The notes under the pieces: model-generated
Database searches by the model: none
What the model was told of the DNA's origin: nothing
The model's input: the letters and a program-made list of their open reading frames with translations, nothing else
Assembly (NCBI GenBank): GCA_013152275.1
Contig: JAADGS010000028.1
Coordinates: 1 to 64,000, forward strand
Origin: Actinomycetota bacterium
Lineage (GTDB): Bacteria > Actinomycetota > Acidimicrobiia > Spongiisociales > UBA4744
DNA length: 64,000 nt
Reading direction: 5' to 3'
Part shown: positions 1 to 7,219 of the stretch, in pieces
How positions within the stretch are numbered: the first letter of the stretch is position 1
Layout of the letters: every line of letters begins with the position of its first letter
Position numbers and translations under genes: made by a program

Positions 1-2
1 TC

Positions 3-104
3 CGACACGACGCCGGATGGACCTACCAGCCCCTCCCCGACGGCGACCACCACTGGACCACCAAACTCGGCCACACCTACACCACCAGCGGTGCGCCGCC
101 CTGA
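3..104 (+). CDS. C-terminal tail of a 13E12/DUF222 HNH endonuclease-type protein (5' cut by window edge)
   Basis: The third frame is open from the window edge to a TGA at 102-104 and encodes 33 residues. The tail has the pattern GWT-x5-PDG-x4-W-x5-GH-x-Y-x2-SGAPP, which closes many actinobacterial DUF222 (13E12-repeat) proteins just after their HNH nuclease domain. The HNH motif itself lies outside the window. These genes are multicopy and often behave as mobile or repetitive elements, so they can mark the edge of a variable region. The call rests on tail similarity alone. Confidence 0.55.
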   Translation, partial: RHDAGWTYQPLPDGDHHWTTKLGHTYTTSGAPP

Positions 105-167
105 CCGCCGTCACCCGCCCCAGGATCCCGATACTGTTCGAGGTAGGCTCCTCCTAAAAGGGACACG

Positions 168-998
168 ATGCACGATGTAGCCGGGAAAGTGGCGGTGATC
201 ACGGGTGCGGCTGGGGGCATCGGACTGGGCATGGCACGCGCTTTCGCCGACTCCGACATGCGGCTCGTGCTTGCCGACATCGACGTGAATCGGCTCATGG
301 ATGCCGTCGACGGACTCGAGAGCGCAGGGGCTGCCGTGCTTGGCGTACCGACCGATGTCACGGACCGGCCGTCGGTAGATGCCCTGGCGACCACTGCCAT
401 GGAACGATATGGAGCGGTCCACCTGCTGTGCAACAACGCAGGCGGGCCACTTCCGAAGTCTGTGATGGACGTGACGGCCGACGACTGGGAGCGCGTGCTG
501 AGCGTCAATCTGTTCGGTGTGATCAACGGGATCCATGCGTTCTTGCCGATCATGGAAGCTCAGGGCGAAGGACACATCAATGCCACGTCCTCGCTGAGCG
601 GCCTCGTCGCGTTTCCCCCGGTAGTGACGTACAACGTTGCCAAGTCGGGCGTCATCGCCGTGATGGAGACCCTCGCACGCGAGCTACGTGAGGCCGGTTC
701 GCCGATCGGAGTGTCGGTATCGTGTCCCGCTTCGGTGGCGACACACATCGTGGAGAACATGATGAGCAACGCCCGCAGGACCGGGTACGAACCATCGCTC
801 GACGAACTGACGGCAGCCGAACAGGCACAGGCCGGGCTGCTCGGAGGAGGCATGGATCCCGACGAGGTCGGTCGCATCGTGCTGGACGGCGTACGGCAGG
901 GGCGCTTCTGGATCTTCAGTCACCCCGAACTCATCGACGGCCCTATTCGCAAGAGGTTCGAGGCGATGGTCGCCGACGGGAGTCTTCCGGACTTCTAG
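168..998 (+). CDS. short-chain dehydrogenase/reductase (SDR)
   Basis: A 276-residue classical SDR. The nucleotide-binding TGAAGGIG motif is near residues 13-20, NNAG near 90, a catalytic Ser in the N-A-T-S-S segment near 143, and the YxxxK pair near 157-161. The acidic residues after beta-2 (LADID) suggest a preference for NAD over NADP. Substrate is not evident. It precedes the polyol-PTS operon on the same strand but is separated from it by 430 bp containing that operon's own promoter, so it is probably transcribed separately. It is the only SDR close to the PTS genes, so a polyol-phosphate dehydrogenase (SrlD-like) role is possible but unsupported. A purine-rich stretch (AAAAGGGA) precedes the ATG. 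Confidence 0.85.
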   Translation: MHDVAGKVAVITGAAGGIGLGMARAFADSDMRLVLADIDVNRLMDAVDGLESAGAAVLGVPTDVTDRPSVDALATTAMERYGAVHLLCNNAGGPLPKSVMDVTADDWERVLSVNLFGVINGIHAFLPIMEAQGEGHINATSSLSGLVAFPPVVTYNVAKSGVIAVMETLARELREAGSPIGVSVSCPASVATHIVENMMSNARRTGYEPSLDELTAAEQAQAGLLGGGMDPDEVGRIVLDGVRQGRFWIFSHPELIDGPIRKRFEAMVADGSLPDF

Positions 999-1309
999 GC
1001 TCCTCCCTCGATCACGCTGCCGGGCGAACGCGATCTTCTTGGCGGCGTACCGATCCCCACCCTTGCCCGAGCGATATGCAGACCCATGGCCATGTTCTCG
1101 TTGTCCATCGCCGCATCGATGGGAATCTCCGGCGACGACCCGATACCACCGACCCACCGTGACGATGGCCGGTCACCGCTCCTTGTCGACCGGCAGGTGT
1201 TCCGTCCGACATCTCCACCACGCCAATCACTCGTAACACACCACTATCTTGCCTTGTTGAGCTTGGGCCCGGTCACCGAGGTCGAAACTGTCCAGCTGAC
1301 TGCGACACG

Positions 1310-1381
1310 GCACATAGGTGCATAATCAATGCACATATGTGCATGCACCCGTTGACGCGCCCGTGAGTACAGGCATACAGT
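1310..1381 (+). promoter_or_regulatory. tandem operators and sigma70-type promoter of the sorC-gut operon
   Basis: The 430-bp gap 999-1431 holds no gene I can recognise, but its end is clearly regulatory. A perfect 16-bp palindrome, ATGCACATATGTGCAT, spans 1329-1344. A second site with the same GCAC-N4-GTGC core lies at 1310-1321. The two centres are 21 bp apart, which is two helical turns. Immediately downstream is TTGACG (1352-1357), 18 bp, TACAGT (1376-1381). Both operators sit upstream of the -35 element, at about -50 and -70, a position more typical of activation than repression. The next gene is a SorC-family regulator, the likely ligand of these sites. Confidence 0.65.
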
Positions 1382-1431
1382 CTCTGCAAGTGATCTACTC
1401 ACGCTGACTGCGGGTATCTGGGAGGGTATTC

Positions 1432-2409
1432 ATGCCTGCGAGCGAGGAACGGCTCGAGTTGTTGGGCCAGATTGTCGTCTGGTATTACGAAGAGAATCTC
1501 GACCAGCGCGAGATCGCTCTTCGCATCGGAAAGTCGCGGTCGATGGTCTCCCGTCTGTTGCATGAGGCCCGGGATGCCGGATTGGTTCAAATCCGGGTCA
1601 AGTTCCCGTTGCGCTCATGTCCAGATCTGGAAGAGCGACTCGTGGAACGTTTCGGGTTGATGGAAGCTCGAGTACTCGATAACCGTGGTCTTGTGTACGA
1701 AACACTTCTCGCTCGCGTAGGCCGTCTGGCCGCACGGTCTCTGCAAGGTCATCTCCACTCCGACATGCGTATTTCCGTCGGTTGGGGAGCCTCCCTTTTC
1801 CATGTCGTGAGAGCGATGCCGGAGATACAACTTCGGGGAGTCTCGGCCGTGCAGATGATGGGCTCTATCGGCCAAGGCGACCCGGCCATCGACGGTTCCG
1901 GCATCGTCAGGCTGCTTGCCGAGAAGCTGAATGGTGACTATCACTTCCTGGCGACTCCTCTTCTCGTGGACCAGGAGGAAACCGCCCAATCACTCCTCTC
2001 TCAGCGGGCGATCAGCCACACATTGGACCTTGCCCGAAGAAGTGACGTGGCCATCACGGGTATCGGATCAGTCGGTCAGATTCCGGGTATTGTCCGTGCC
2101 GGATACTTCGACCAGGCGACGATCACCGAGCTGCAAGAACGCGGCATCGTGGGAGATCTGTTGGGGTTCTTGTTCGATGATCAGGGACGCCCTGCCGATC
2201 TGCCTCAGAACCGGCGAGTCGTGGCCATGCCGCTGGAAGACCTCACGTCCATACCGTTTGTCATGGGGGTCGCTGCCGGGAAAGGGAAGGCGACTGCGAT
2301 CCTCGCGGTACTCAGAGGGGGGTATCTCAACGGCCTCGTTACCGATTCCACCGCTGCCGAGGCGATCCTCCATATCGACGCAAACAAGAGTGTCAGCGAG
2401 GTGGCTTGA
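1432..2409 (+). CDS. SorC/DeoR-type sugar-responsive transcription regulator
   Basis: A 325-residue SorC-family protein. The N-terminus (about residues 12-50) is a helix-turn-helix with the family pattern YYEENLDQREIA-x2-IGKSRSMVSRLL. The rest is the sugar-phosphate-binding domain, with VGWGASL near 115 and GIGSVG near 205 as effector-site loops. Members such as SorC and EryD bind a phosphorylated pathway intermediate. It is the first gene of the PTS operon, preceded by tandem palindromes that are its probable binding sites, and its TGA overlaps the next start (TGATG), so it should control its own operon. Its effector is probably the product or a derivative of the sugar imported by the downstream PTS. 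Family assignment is secure; the ligand is unknown. Confidence 0.9.
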   Translation: MPASEERLELLGQIVVWYYEENLDQREIALRIGKSRSMVSRLLHEARDAGLVQIRVKFPLRSCPDLEERLVERFGLMEARVLDNRGLVYETLLARVGRLAARSLQGHLHSDMRISVGWGASLFHVVRAMPEIQLRGVSAVQMMGSIGQGDPAIDGSGIVRLLAEKLNGDYHFLATPLLVDQEETAQSLLSQRAISHTLDLARRSDVAITGIGSVGQIPGIVRAGYFDQATITELQERGIVGDLLGFLFDDQGRPADLPQNRRVVAMPLEDLTSIPFVMGVAAGKGKATAILAVLRGGYLNGLVTDSTAAEAILHIDANKSVSEVA

Positions 2410-2846
2410 TGTTCGAATCCAAGACGATCGCCCTACTCGTCGTTCTCGTGGTTGCCTGGCTCATCCAGCTCGGTCTCTCCACTTGGCAAATGCATCGATT
2501 CCATTCACGTGCACTGTCTCTACGCCGCCTCGGAAGCGCCATGTCCATCGGCATGGCAGGCTCGAATTGGAAACGCAAGACCTATGTCGTCGTGGTCATC
2601 GATCAGTCCGACGTAGTCATTGCTTCAGAACGCCTCGCCGGTTTCACCATCTTCGCCGGTTTGAAGCCCGTTTCAAACGTCATCGGCCTCCGGCTCGATG
2701 ATCTTGGCATCGGAACTCCCCCTGCCGGAGTGAGCGAAAAGACCTGGAGAGCATTCGAACAGGCGGCCGGCTTTCTGCAGAGGGCAAGAGACAAGCGCTC
2801 CAGATCGATGGAATCGAGGGTGGACGGATCCGAGGAGGATGGCTGA
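2409..2846 (+). CDS. GutM/SrlM-type glucitol operon activator-like protein
   Basis: A 145-residue protein with an N-terminal hydrophobic segment (about residues 8-24), then WQMHRF and a beta-rich part containing GSNWKRKTYVVVVID. This matches the layout of GutM, where WQ-x2-RF is followed by an R/K-rich strand entering VVV. GutM acts with the gut operon regulator in enterics, but the membrane segment leaves its mechanism uncertain. The ATG at 2409 is chosen because it forms a TGATG overlap with the regulator; a TTG one codon upstream is also open. Its place between a SorC regulator and glucitol-type PTS genes is typical of gut operons. The last 25 residues are charged and not part of the family core. 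Confidence 0.8.
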   Translation: MFESKTIALLVVLVVAWLIQLGLSTWQMHRFHSRALSLRRLGSAMSIGMAGSNWKRKTYVVVVIDQSDVVIASERLAGFTIFAGLKPVSNVIGLRLDDLGIGTPPAGVSEKTWRAFEQAAGFLQRARDKRSRSMESRVDGSEEDG

Positions 2847-2925
2847 ATGACATAGCGCGCACGTGAGACCGGTTATCGCAGCGGACCGAAAGTAAACAGA
2901 CGCTGTCAGTCTGAGAGGAGAGACA

Positions 2926-3471
2926 ATGCAATTACTAGCAAGTTGGGCTGAAGCTTTCATCGGTGTCTTCAAGCAAGGTGCCGATGTCTTCTCCGGTCTG
3001 CTGGTCGGAATCGTCCCACTGCTCATCGTGCTGCTTACCGGCGTGAACGCGTTGATTGCGCTCATCGGGCCGGAACGCGTGAACAAGTTCGGTGAATGGG
3101 CAGCTCGCGAGGGGATCATCTACTACCCGATCAGGTATGTGGTCTGGCCCGTGCTCTCGGTGTTCTTCCTTACGAACCCGATGGCATACACCAACGGCCA
3201 GTTCCTCCCGGAGAAGTACAAGCCGGCGTTCTATGACGCTGCGGTGTCGTATGTGCATCCCCCGCTGGGGATCTTCCCGCACATCAACCCGGGAGAGCTC
3301 TTCGTTTGGCTCGGCATTGCGACCGGCATCGAGGCCCTTGGGTTGAATGTCACGGACCTTGCCGTCCGCTACTTGCTCACCGGACTCCTGGTCATTCAGA
3401 TCCGGGGAATCGTAACCGAGCGGATCACTGCCTTCCTGTGGAAGCGCAGCGGCCTGATCCCAGCCGCCTGA
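2926..3471 (+). CDS. srlA: PTS glucitol/sorbitol-type transporter subunit IIC (SrlA-like)
   Basis: A 181-residue integral membrane protein with three to four hydrophobic segments. It carries the family signatures [17 protein letters not shown] (about 80-97) and [20 protein letters not shown] (about 110-130), which match E. coli SrlA almost residue for residue in LPEKYKP and [10 protein letters not shown]. It forms half of the membrane channel of the glucitol-class PTS; the other half is the next gene. The length equals that of SrlA. A GGAGAGACA ribosome site precedes the ATG. The SrlA family is used for hexitols but also for other polyols, so the substrate cannot be read from this gene. Confidence 0.93.
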   Translation: MQLLASWAEAFIGVFKQGADVFSGLLVGIVPLLIVLLTGVNALIALIGPERVNKFGEWAAREGIIYYPIRYVVWPVLSVFFLTNPMAYTNGQFLPEKYKPAFYDAAVSYVHPPLGIFPHINPGELFVWLGIATGIEALGLNVTDLAVRYLLTGLLVIQIRGIVTERITAFLWKRSGLIPAA

Positions 3472-3487
3472 TCGAGGAGGATTGAAT

Positions 3488-4018
3488 ATGCAAGATTTCT
3501 TGACTCGACTTGGCAAGGGAACCGGCTTGGTGGTCGGAGCCCTGTTTCAGGCAGGACGTGATGCCGTAGACATCGTGTTGAAGACCGTGATTCCGTTCAT
3601 GGCATTCATCGCCTTCGTCATCGGCATCATCCTCGCAACAGGCGTCGGAGACTGGCTGGCCAACGGCCTCAAAGGCTTGGCCAGCAACGTGATTGGACTC
3701 CTCATCCTTTCGGTGATCATCGGTTTTCCGCTGCTTTCACCGCTGCTGGGACCTGGAGCAGTCATAGCGCAGATCATCGGTACACTTATCGGTGTTGAGA
3801 TCGGCCGAGGGAACATCTCGCCAACCATGGCGCTGACGGCCTTGTGGGCCATCAATCCCCAGGTTGGGTGTGACTTCATCCCGGTGGGTCTCGCGCTCGG
3901 AGAAGCAGAACCAGAGACGGTAGAGATCGGGGTACCGGCAGTGCTGTTCTCCCGGATGATCACGGGCCCGATAGCCGTGGTGATCGGGTGGGCAGCCAGT
4001 ATCGGAATGTACGCCTGA
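3488..4018 (+). CDS. srlE: PTS glucitol-type IIC2 domain as a separate gene (C-terminal half of SrlE)
   Basis: 176 residues corresponding to the C-terminal membrane half of E. coli SrlE. It opens with [26 protein letters not shown], then [20 protein letters not shown], then the highly conserved [19 protein letters not shown] and [15 protein letters not shown]. In enterics this domain follows IIB in one polypeptide. Here it is a free-standing gene placed before IIB. The ATG at 3488 lies about 8 nt after GAGGAGG; a TTG two codons upstream is also open but less likely. It should pair with the SrlA-like subunit to form the substrate pore. Confidence 0.92.
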   Translation: MQDFLTRLGKGTGLVVGALFQAGRDAVDIVLKTVIPFMAFIAFVIGIILATGVGDWLANGLKGLASNVIGLLILSVIIGFPLLSPLLGPGAVIAQIIGTLIGVEIGRGNISPTMALTALWAINPQVGCDFIPVGLALGEAEPETVEIGVPAVLFSRMITGPIAVVIGWAASIGMYA

Positions 4019-4041
4019 TCGAGAGAGGAGGCGTTGTCCGA

Positions 4042-4590
4042 ATGGGTTTTCTGAAACGGCTCAAGAAGTCCCCCAAAGAAGCTGCTGAAACAACGGAGGA
4101 TGCGACTCGACCCGAGGCCGAAGAGATACCGGCCGCGGACGCAGAGTCCGCTCCAGACGAGGCCGGCGAGACCGTCGAGGTCTCCGCCGAGCCTGCGCAG
4201 CCTTCGCCTCCTCCCGGAGGGTATCGGAAGGTGCACGTCGGACGCGGTATGAAAGGATGGGGCACAGGACTGGTCATCCAGCCCGAGCCGGGAAGGGATC
4301 TGATCTACTCCGTGACCGGAGGAGGAATCCACCCAGTCGCGCAGCGCATCGCAGACCTCACCGGCGGGAGACCATTCGACGGCTTCAAGTCGAAAGCGGG
4401 CTTCAACGAGATTGCAGTCGCTGTCATCGACTGCGGTGGAACGGCTCGCATCGGTGTCTACCCCATGAAAGGTGTGCTGACCGTCGACGTGCACGGGGCG
4501 AGTCCCTCGGGTCCGTTGGCGCGGTTCATCACCGAGGAGAACTTCGTCTCGGGGGTTTCTGTCGATGACATCTCCTTGATCGAGGACTGA
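4042..4590 (+). CDS. srlE: PTS glucitol-type IIB domain with long acidic/proline N-terminal extension
   Basis: 182 residues. From about residue 66 it matches the N-terminal IIB domain of SrlE: KGWGTGL, then AQRIADLTGG, the phosphorylation-site region AVIDCGG with Cys131, IGVYP and SGPLARFI-x3-FVSGV. The cysteine receives phosphate from IIA and passes it to the incoming polyol. Residues 1-65 are not part of the family. They begin with a basic amphipathic stretch (MGFLKRLKKS), which could touch the membrane, followed by a Glu/Ala/Pro linker. I place the start at 4042, behind GAGAGGAGG. An earlier ATG at 3988 would overlap the previous gene by 31 nt. Confidence 0.9.
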   Translation: MGFLKRLKKSPKEAAETTEDATRPEAEEIPAADAESAPDEAGETVEVSAEPAQPSPPPGGYRKVHVGRGMKGWGTGLVIQPEPGRDLIYSVTGGGIHPVAQRIADLTGGRPFDGFKSKAGFNEIAVAVIDCGGTARIGVYPMKGVLTVDVHGASPSGPLARFITEENFVSGVSVDDISLIED

Positions 4591-4682
4591 GGAACGTCCG
4601 ACACGATGGGATCCGGTCGACCACCGGATCCCATCCCACTCTCGATGGGCCTGGCCTACGGCCGGGTTGGGTGACTAATGCC

Positions 4683-5057
4683 ATGACCACCGTCAAATAC
4701 GAAGCCGCCGTGATCAGCGTAGGGGAAATGGCTGACGCGTTCGCCGCAGAAGGCATCCTGGTGTTCTTCGGCGAAGAGGCGCCTGAAGAACTCCACGAGT
4801 TCGCCATTCTCATCGATCACGACACGCTGCATGCCCCGGTCGAGGCCGGTGACATCCTCCAGATTGGCACAGAGCCGTACCCGGTGCTCTGTGTGGGAGA
4901 CGTCGCAAACGAGAACCTGGCCGCCCTGGGACATCTCGTCGTCAAGTTCAACGGGCGCACCGAGCCCGAACTCCCCGGAGACGTGAGCGTCCCCGAAGTT
5001 CCGGCACCGAACGTAACGCCAGGCACCGTTGTGCGAATTCTCAAAGGAGAGCATTGA
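4683..5057 (+). CDS. srlB: PTS glucitol/sorbitol-type IIA (SrlB-like)
   Basis: A cytosolic 124-residue protein aligned end to end with E. coli SrlB (123 aa). Landmarks are MTTVKYEA at the start, FAILIDHDTL with the phosphorylatable His46, YPVLCVGDVANENLAALGHLVVKFNG, ELPG and TPGTVVRI. It carries phosphate from HPr to the IIB cysteine. I use the ATG at 4683, which matches the SrlB start; a GTG four codons upstream is open. No strong ribosome site is visible, and the 92-nt gap after IIB may hold a processing or attenuation element: GGATCC-rich arms at 4610-4635 can pair. Its stop overlaps the next start as TGATG. Confidence 0.92.
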   Translation: MTTVKYEAAVISVGEMADAFAAEGILVFFGEEAPEELHEFAILIDHDTLHAPVEAGDILQIGTEPYPVLCVGDVANENLAALGHLVVKFNGRTEPELPGDVSVPEVPAPNVTPGTVVRILKGEH

Positions 5058-6346
5058 TGCTGTTACCGCTACTGAAGTCGCGCGACGAGCGCGGGGAGAT
5101 CGTGCGCATCGGTCTTGCAGGCGCCGGCCAGATGGGTGAAGGCCTGGTCAGTCAGATGGAGACCATCTACGGCATGCGTGTGGTCGTCGTGGCCGACGTC
5201 GTACCCGGCCGTGCCACGGAAGTCTTCCTTTCCGCCGGTGTGGACGGAGCAGACATCATCGAGACCGAGGATCCCGACAAGGCTGCAGATGCCGTGCGTG
5301 CCGGCAAGCGTGTTGCCACCACCAGAACCCACCTCGCCGCAACGACCGAGCCGCTGGATGTGGTCGTCGAAGCGACAGGAATCCCAGATGTCGGCGCCCG
5401 TGTCGCCTATCACGCGATTCTGGCGGGCAAGCACGTCATGCAGATGAATGTCGAGACCGATGCCACCGTCGGCTACATTCTTCGCAAGATGGCCAATGCT
5501 GCCGGCATCGTCTACACGCTGACCGGAGGTGATGAGCCGGGCGCCACGATGGAGCTCTACGACTTCGCCACCAGTCTCGGATTCAAGGTCGTCGCCGCCG
5601 GCAAAGGAAAGAACAATCCGCTCGACCGCACGGCGAACCCCGATTCCATGGCCGAGACGGCACGGGACCGCAAGATGAATCCGAAGATGCTCGCCTCCTT
5701 CGTCGACGGCACCAAGACGATGGTGGAGATGACATCGCTGGCCAACGGCATCCAATTCATACCCGACGTACGGGGAATGCACGGACCCCATGTGACACAA
5801 GACACGCTGGCCCAAACGTACGTTCCTCGAGAGGCCGGAGGCATCGAGTCACACGAAGGGGTGGTCGACTTCGGCCTGGGGATCGCCCCCGGCGTGTTCG
5901 TGACATTCACGACGGACCATCCAAAACTGATACGTGATCTTCAATACCTGTCGATGGGTCCTGGACCGTACTGGGCGCTCTATCGCCCATACCATCTGAC
6001 GAGCCTGGAGACACCCGTGTGGATCGCCCGAGCTGCAATCATGGGCGAAACGACTCTCGCTACCGATGCTCCTCCAACGGCCGAGGCCATCACGGTGGCC
6101 AAGAGGCCTCTGGAAGCCGGTGAAACCATCGATGGTCTCGGCGGCTTCACCGTCTACGGACTGATAGAACGCGCCGATACCGCACGCCGGCAGCACCTTC
6201 TCCCTCTGGGTTTGGCACCGGGATCGAAAGTTCTGCGAGATATCGAAATGGGCGAAACCCTCACCTATGACGATGTCGCGCTGGACGAGTCGCTCACCGT
6301 CGTCAACCTGAGAAGGCTCCAGGATCTCGAAACGGCCGAGCACTGA
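5057..6346 (+). CDS. DRL-type NAD(P)-dependent oxidoreductase with C-terminal SAF-like domain (COG4091)
   Basis: 429 residues. A Rossmann start (IRIGLAGAGQMGEGL, about 17-31) is followed by VVEATG and GKHVMQMNVETDAT, then a long middle part (TGGDEPG, SFVDGTKTMVEM, RGMHGP). The SAF-like tail has VAKRPLEAGETIDGLGGF-x-VYG and LLPLGLA. Homologues are often labelled homoserine dehydrogenase, but this layout is that of COG4091. That family includes the Brucella DXP-reductoisomerase-like enzyme DRL, which makes 2-C-methylerythritol 4-phosphate from 1-deoxyxylulose 5-phosphate. It is coupled (TGATG) to the IIA gene inside a PTS operon, so a catabolic role on the imported polyol phosphate is likely. 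The actual substrate and direction are unproven. The start is ATG 5057, after AAAGGAGAG. Confidence 0.78.
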   Translation: MLLPLLKSRDERGEIVRIGLAGAGQMGEGLVSQMETIYGMRVVVVADVVPGRATEVFLSAGVDGADIIETEDPDKAADAVRAGKRVATTRTHLAATTEPLDVVVEATGIPDVGARVAYHAILAGKHVMQMNVETDATVGYILRKMANAAGIVYTLTGGDEPGATMELYDFATSLGFKVVAAGKGKNNPLDRTANPDSMAETARDRKMNPKMLASFVDGTKTMVEMTSLANGIQFIPDVRGMHGPHVTQDTLAQTYVPREAGGIESHEGVVDFGLGIAPGVFVTFTTDHPKLIRDLQYLSMGPGPYWALYRPYHLTSLETPVWIARAAIMGETTLATDAPPTAEAITVAKRPLEAGETIDGLGGFTVYGLIERADTARRQHLLPLGLAPGSKVLRDIEMGETLTYDDVALDESLTVVNLRRLQDLETAEH

Positions 6347-6351
6347 AGCCC

Positions 6352-6942
6352 ATGGGAGGGCTACTCCGGCGAATCATGCGCCGCTCGGTCGATCGCGCCG
6401 TCCAGATGCAACCGCGGCGCGTCGATCGTATCCGTAACGACCTCCTCTACGCCGCCCCCTCGGAACGTGACCTGGTCGCGGAGATTCGTCGCGCCGGTGA
6501 ACGTCTCCTGGCAGCCGGATTGGCTCCCCCGACGCTGGGAGCGCTCGCCGTCCGTCGATCCGCCAAGTCGGCCACGCGAACCGCGGTTGGTACCGACCTT
6601 GGCTGCATCGACAATCGAGCACTGGACACGGTTCCGATCAATGATTCTGAGCCGCTGGTGACTGCCCTTGCATCCCACGAGGCGGCAGCATGGGGAGTGC
6701 CGCCCATGTTGCTGACCCTCGCCGAGAGTGGTCGTGTGCCGGACGCTGTCGTGGATTCCATGAGCGAAGCTGCAGGTTCCATCCGATTGGGTGTGGCGAC
6801 AGGACCCTTTCCAGAAGGTGTCACCGTGATCCGAGGGATTGGCGTAGTGGCCGCCGGGCGCGATCTGGACGATGCGGTCACACGGCTCGAAGCCGCCGAG
6901 ATTCTGGCCACGATCACCGTGCATATGACCGACAGGAGTTGA
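6352..6942 (+). CDS. divergent class II aldolase/adducin-like protein, zinc site not conserved
   Basis: 196 residues, starting 5 nt after the DRL-like gene. LVAEIRRAGERLLAAGLAPPTLG-x-LAVR (about 43-70) resembles the entry helix and GN-x-SVR loop of class II aldolases. VIRGIGVVAAGRDLDDAVTRLEAAE (about 160-184) resembles their HHG-x-V-x2-G-x2-LE-x-A-x3-E end. The central HNH/HxH zinc-binding segment is missing or reduced to one SHEA, and the terminal His of HHG is replaced. It is therefore either a scaffold or regulator, or an enzyme using another mechanism. Cotranscription with PTS and DRL genes ties it to the same pathway. This is a weak-similarity call. Confidence 0.5.
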   Translation: MGGLLRRIMRRSVDRAVQMQPRRVDRIRNDLLYAAPSERDLVAEIRRAGERLLAAGLAPPTLGALAVRRSAKSATRTAVGTDLGCIDNRALDTVPINDSEPLVTALASHEAAAWGVPPMLLTLAESGRVPDAVVDSMSEAAGSIRLGVATGPFPEGVTVIRGIGVVAAGRDLDDAVTRLEAAEILATITVHMTDRS

Positions 6943-6946
6943 ACAG

Positions 6947-7219
6947 ATGGTTGAGACGACGGTCACCGTGAGACATGAAGTCGGACTGCACGCACGTCCG
7001 GCTGCGATATTTGTCAAGACCGCCCAAGGATTCGACAGCTCCATCACGCTCACGAATCTCACTCGTGGGAGTGACCCGGTTGATGCAAAGAGCATCATCG
7101 CCGTGTTCAAGATCGCGATAGCGAAGGACCATGAGGTTCGCATCCAGGCGGACGGACCCGACGAAGAGGCGGCTCTGCAATCACTCAAAGGACTCATCGA
7201 AAGTAACTTCGGAGAATGA
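6947..7219 (+). CDS. ptsH: PTS phosphocarrier protein HPr
   Basis: 90 residues with the canonical GLHARPA site, in which His15 accepts phosphate from Enzyme I. DAKSIIAVFKI carries Ser49, at the position of the regulatory Ser46 of Gram-positive HPr. No HPr kinase is in the window, so regulatory use of the serine is uncertain. The start is 4 nt after the previous gene, and the stop overlaps the Enzyme I start (ATGA). Having HPr and EI at the end of a sugar-specific operon suggests that this may be the cell's only PTS, or a dedicated phosphorelay. Confidence 0.96.
   Translation: MVETTVTVRHEVGLHARPAAIFVKTAQGFDSSITLTNLTRGSDPVDAKSIIAVFKIAIAKDHEVRIQADGPDEEAALQSLKGLIESNFGE

Noticed and set aside
168-998. 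Sorbitol-6-phosphate dehydrogenase (SrlD) for the SDR gene
   Set aside because: Only generic SDR motifs are visible and the operon promoter lies between it and the PTS genes. Kept as an alternative, not a call.
999-1309. Minus-strand gene in the gap after the first SDR
   Set aside because: Open frames here are short with no start signals and no similarity I recognise. I see nothing functional apart from the operators that follow.
5057-6346. Annotation as homoserine dehydrogenase
   Set aside because: The length, C-terminal SAF-like domain and PTS operon context fit COG4091/DRL better, and no threonine pathway gene is near.
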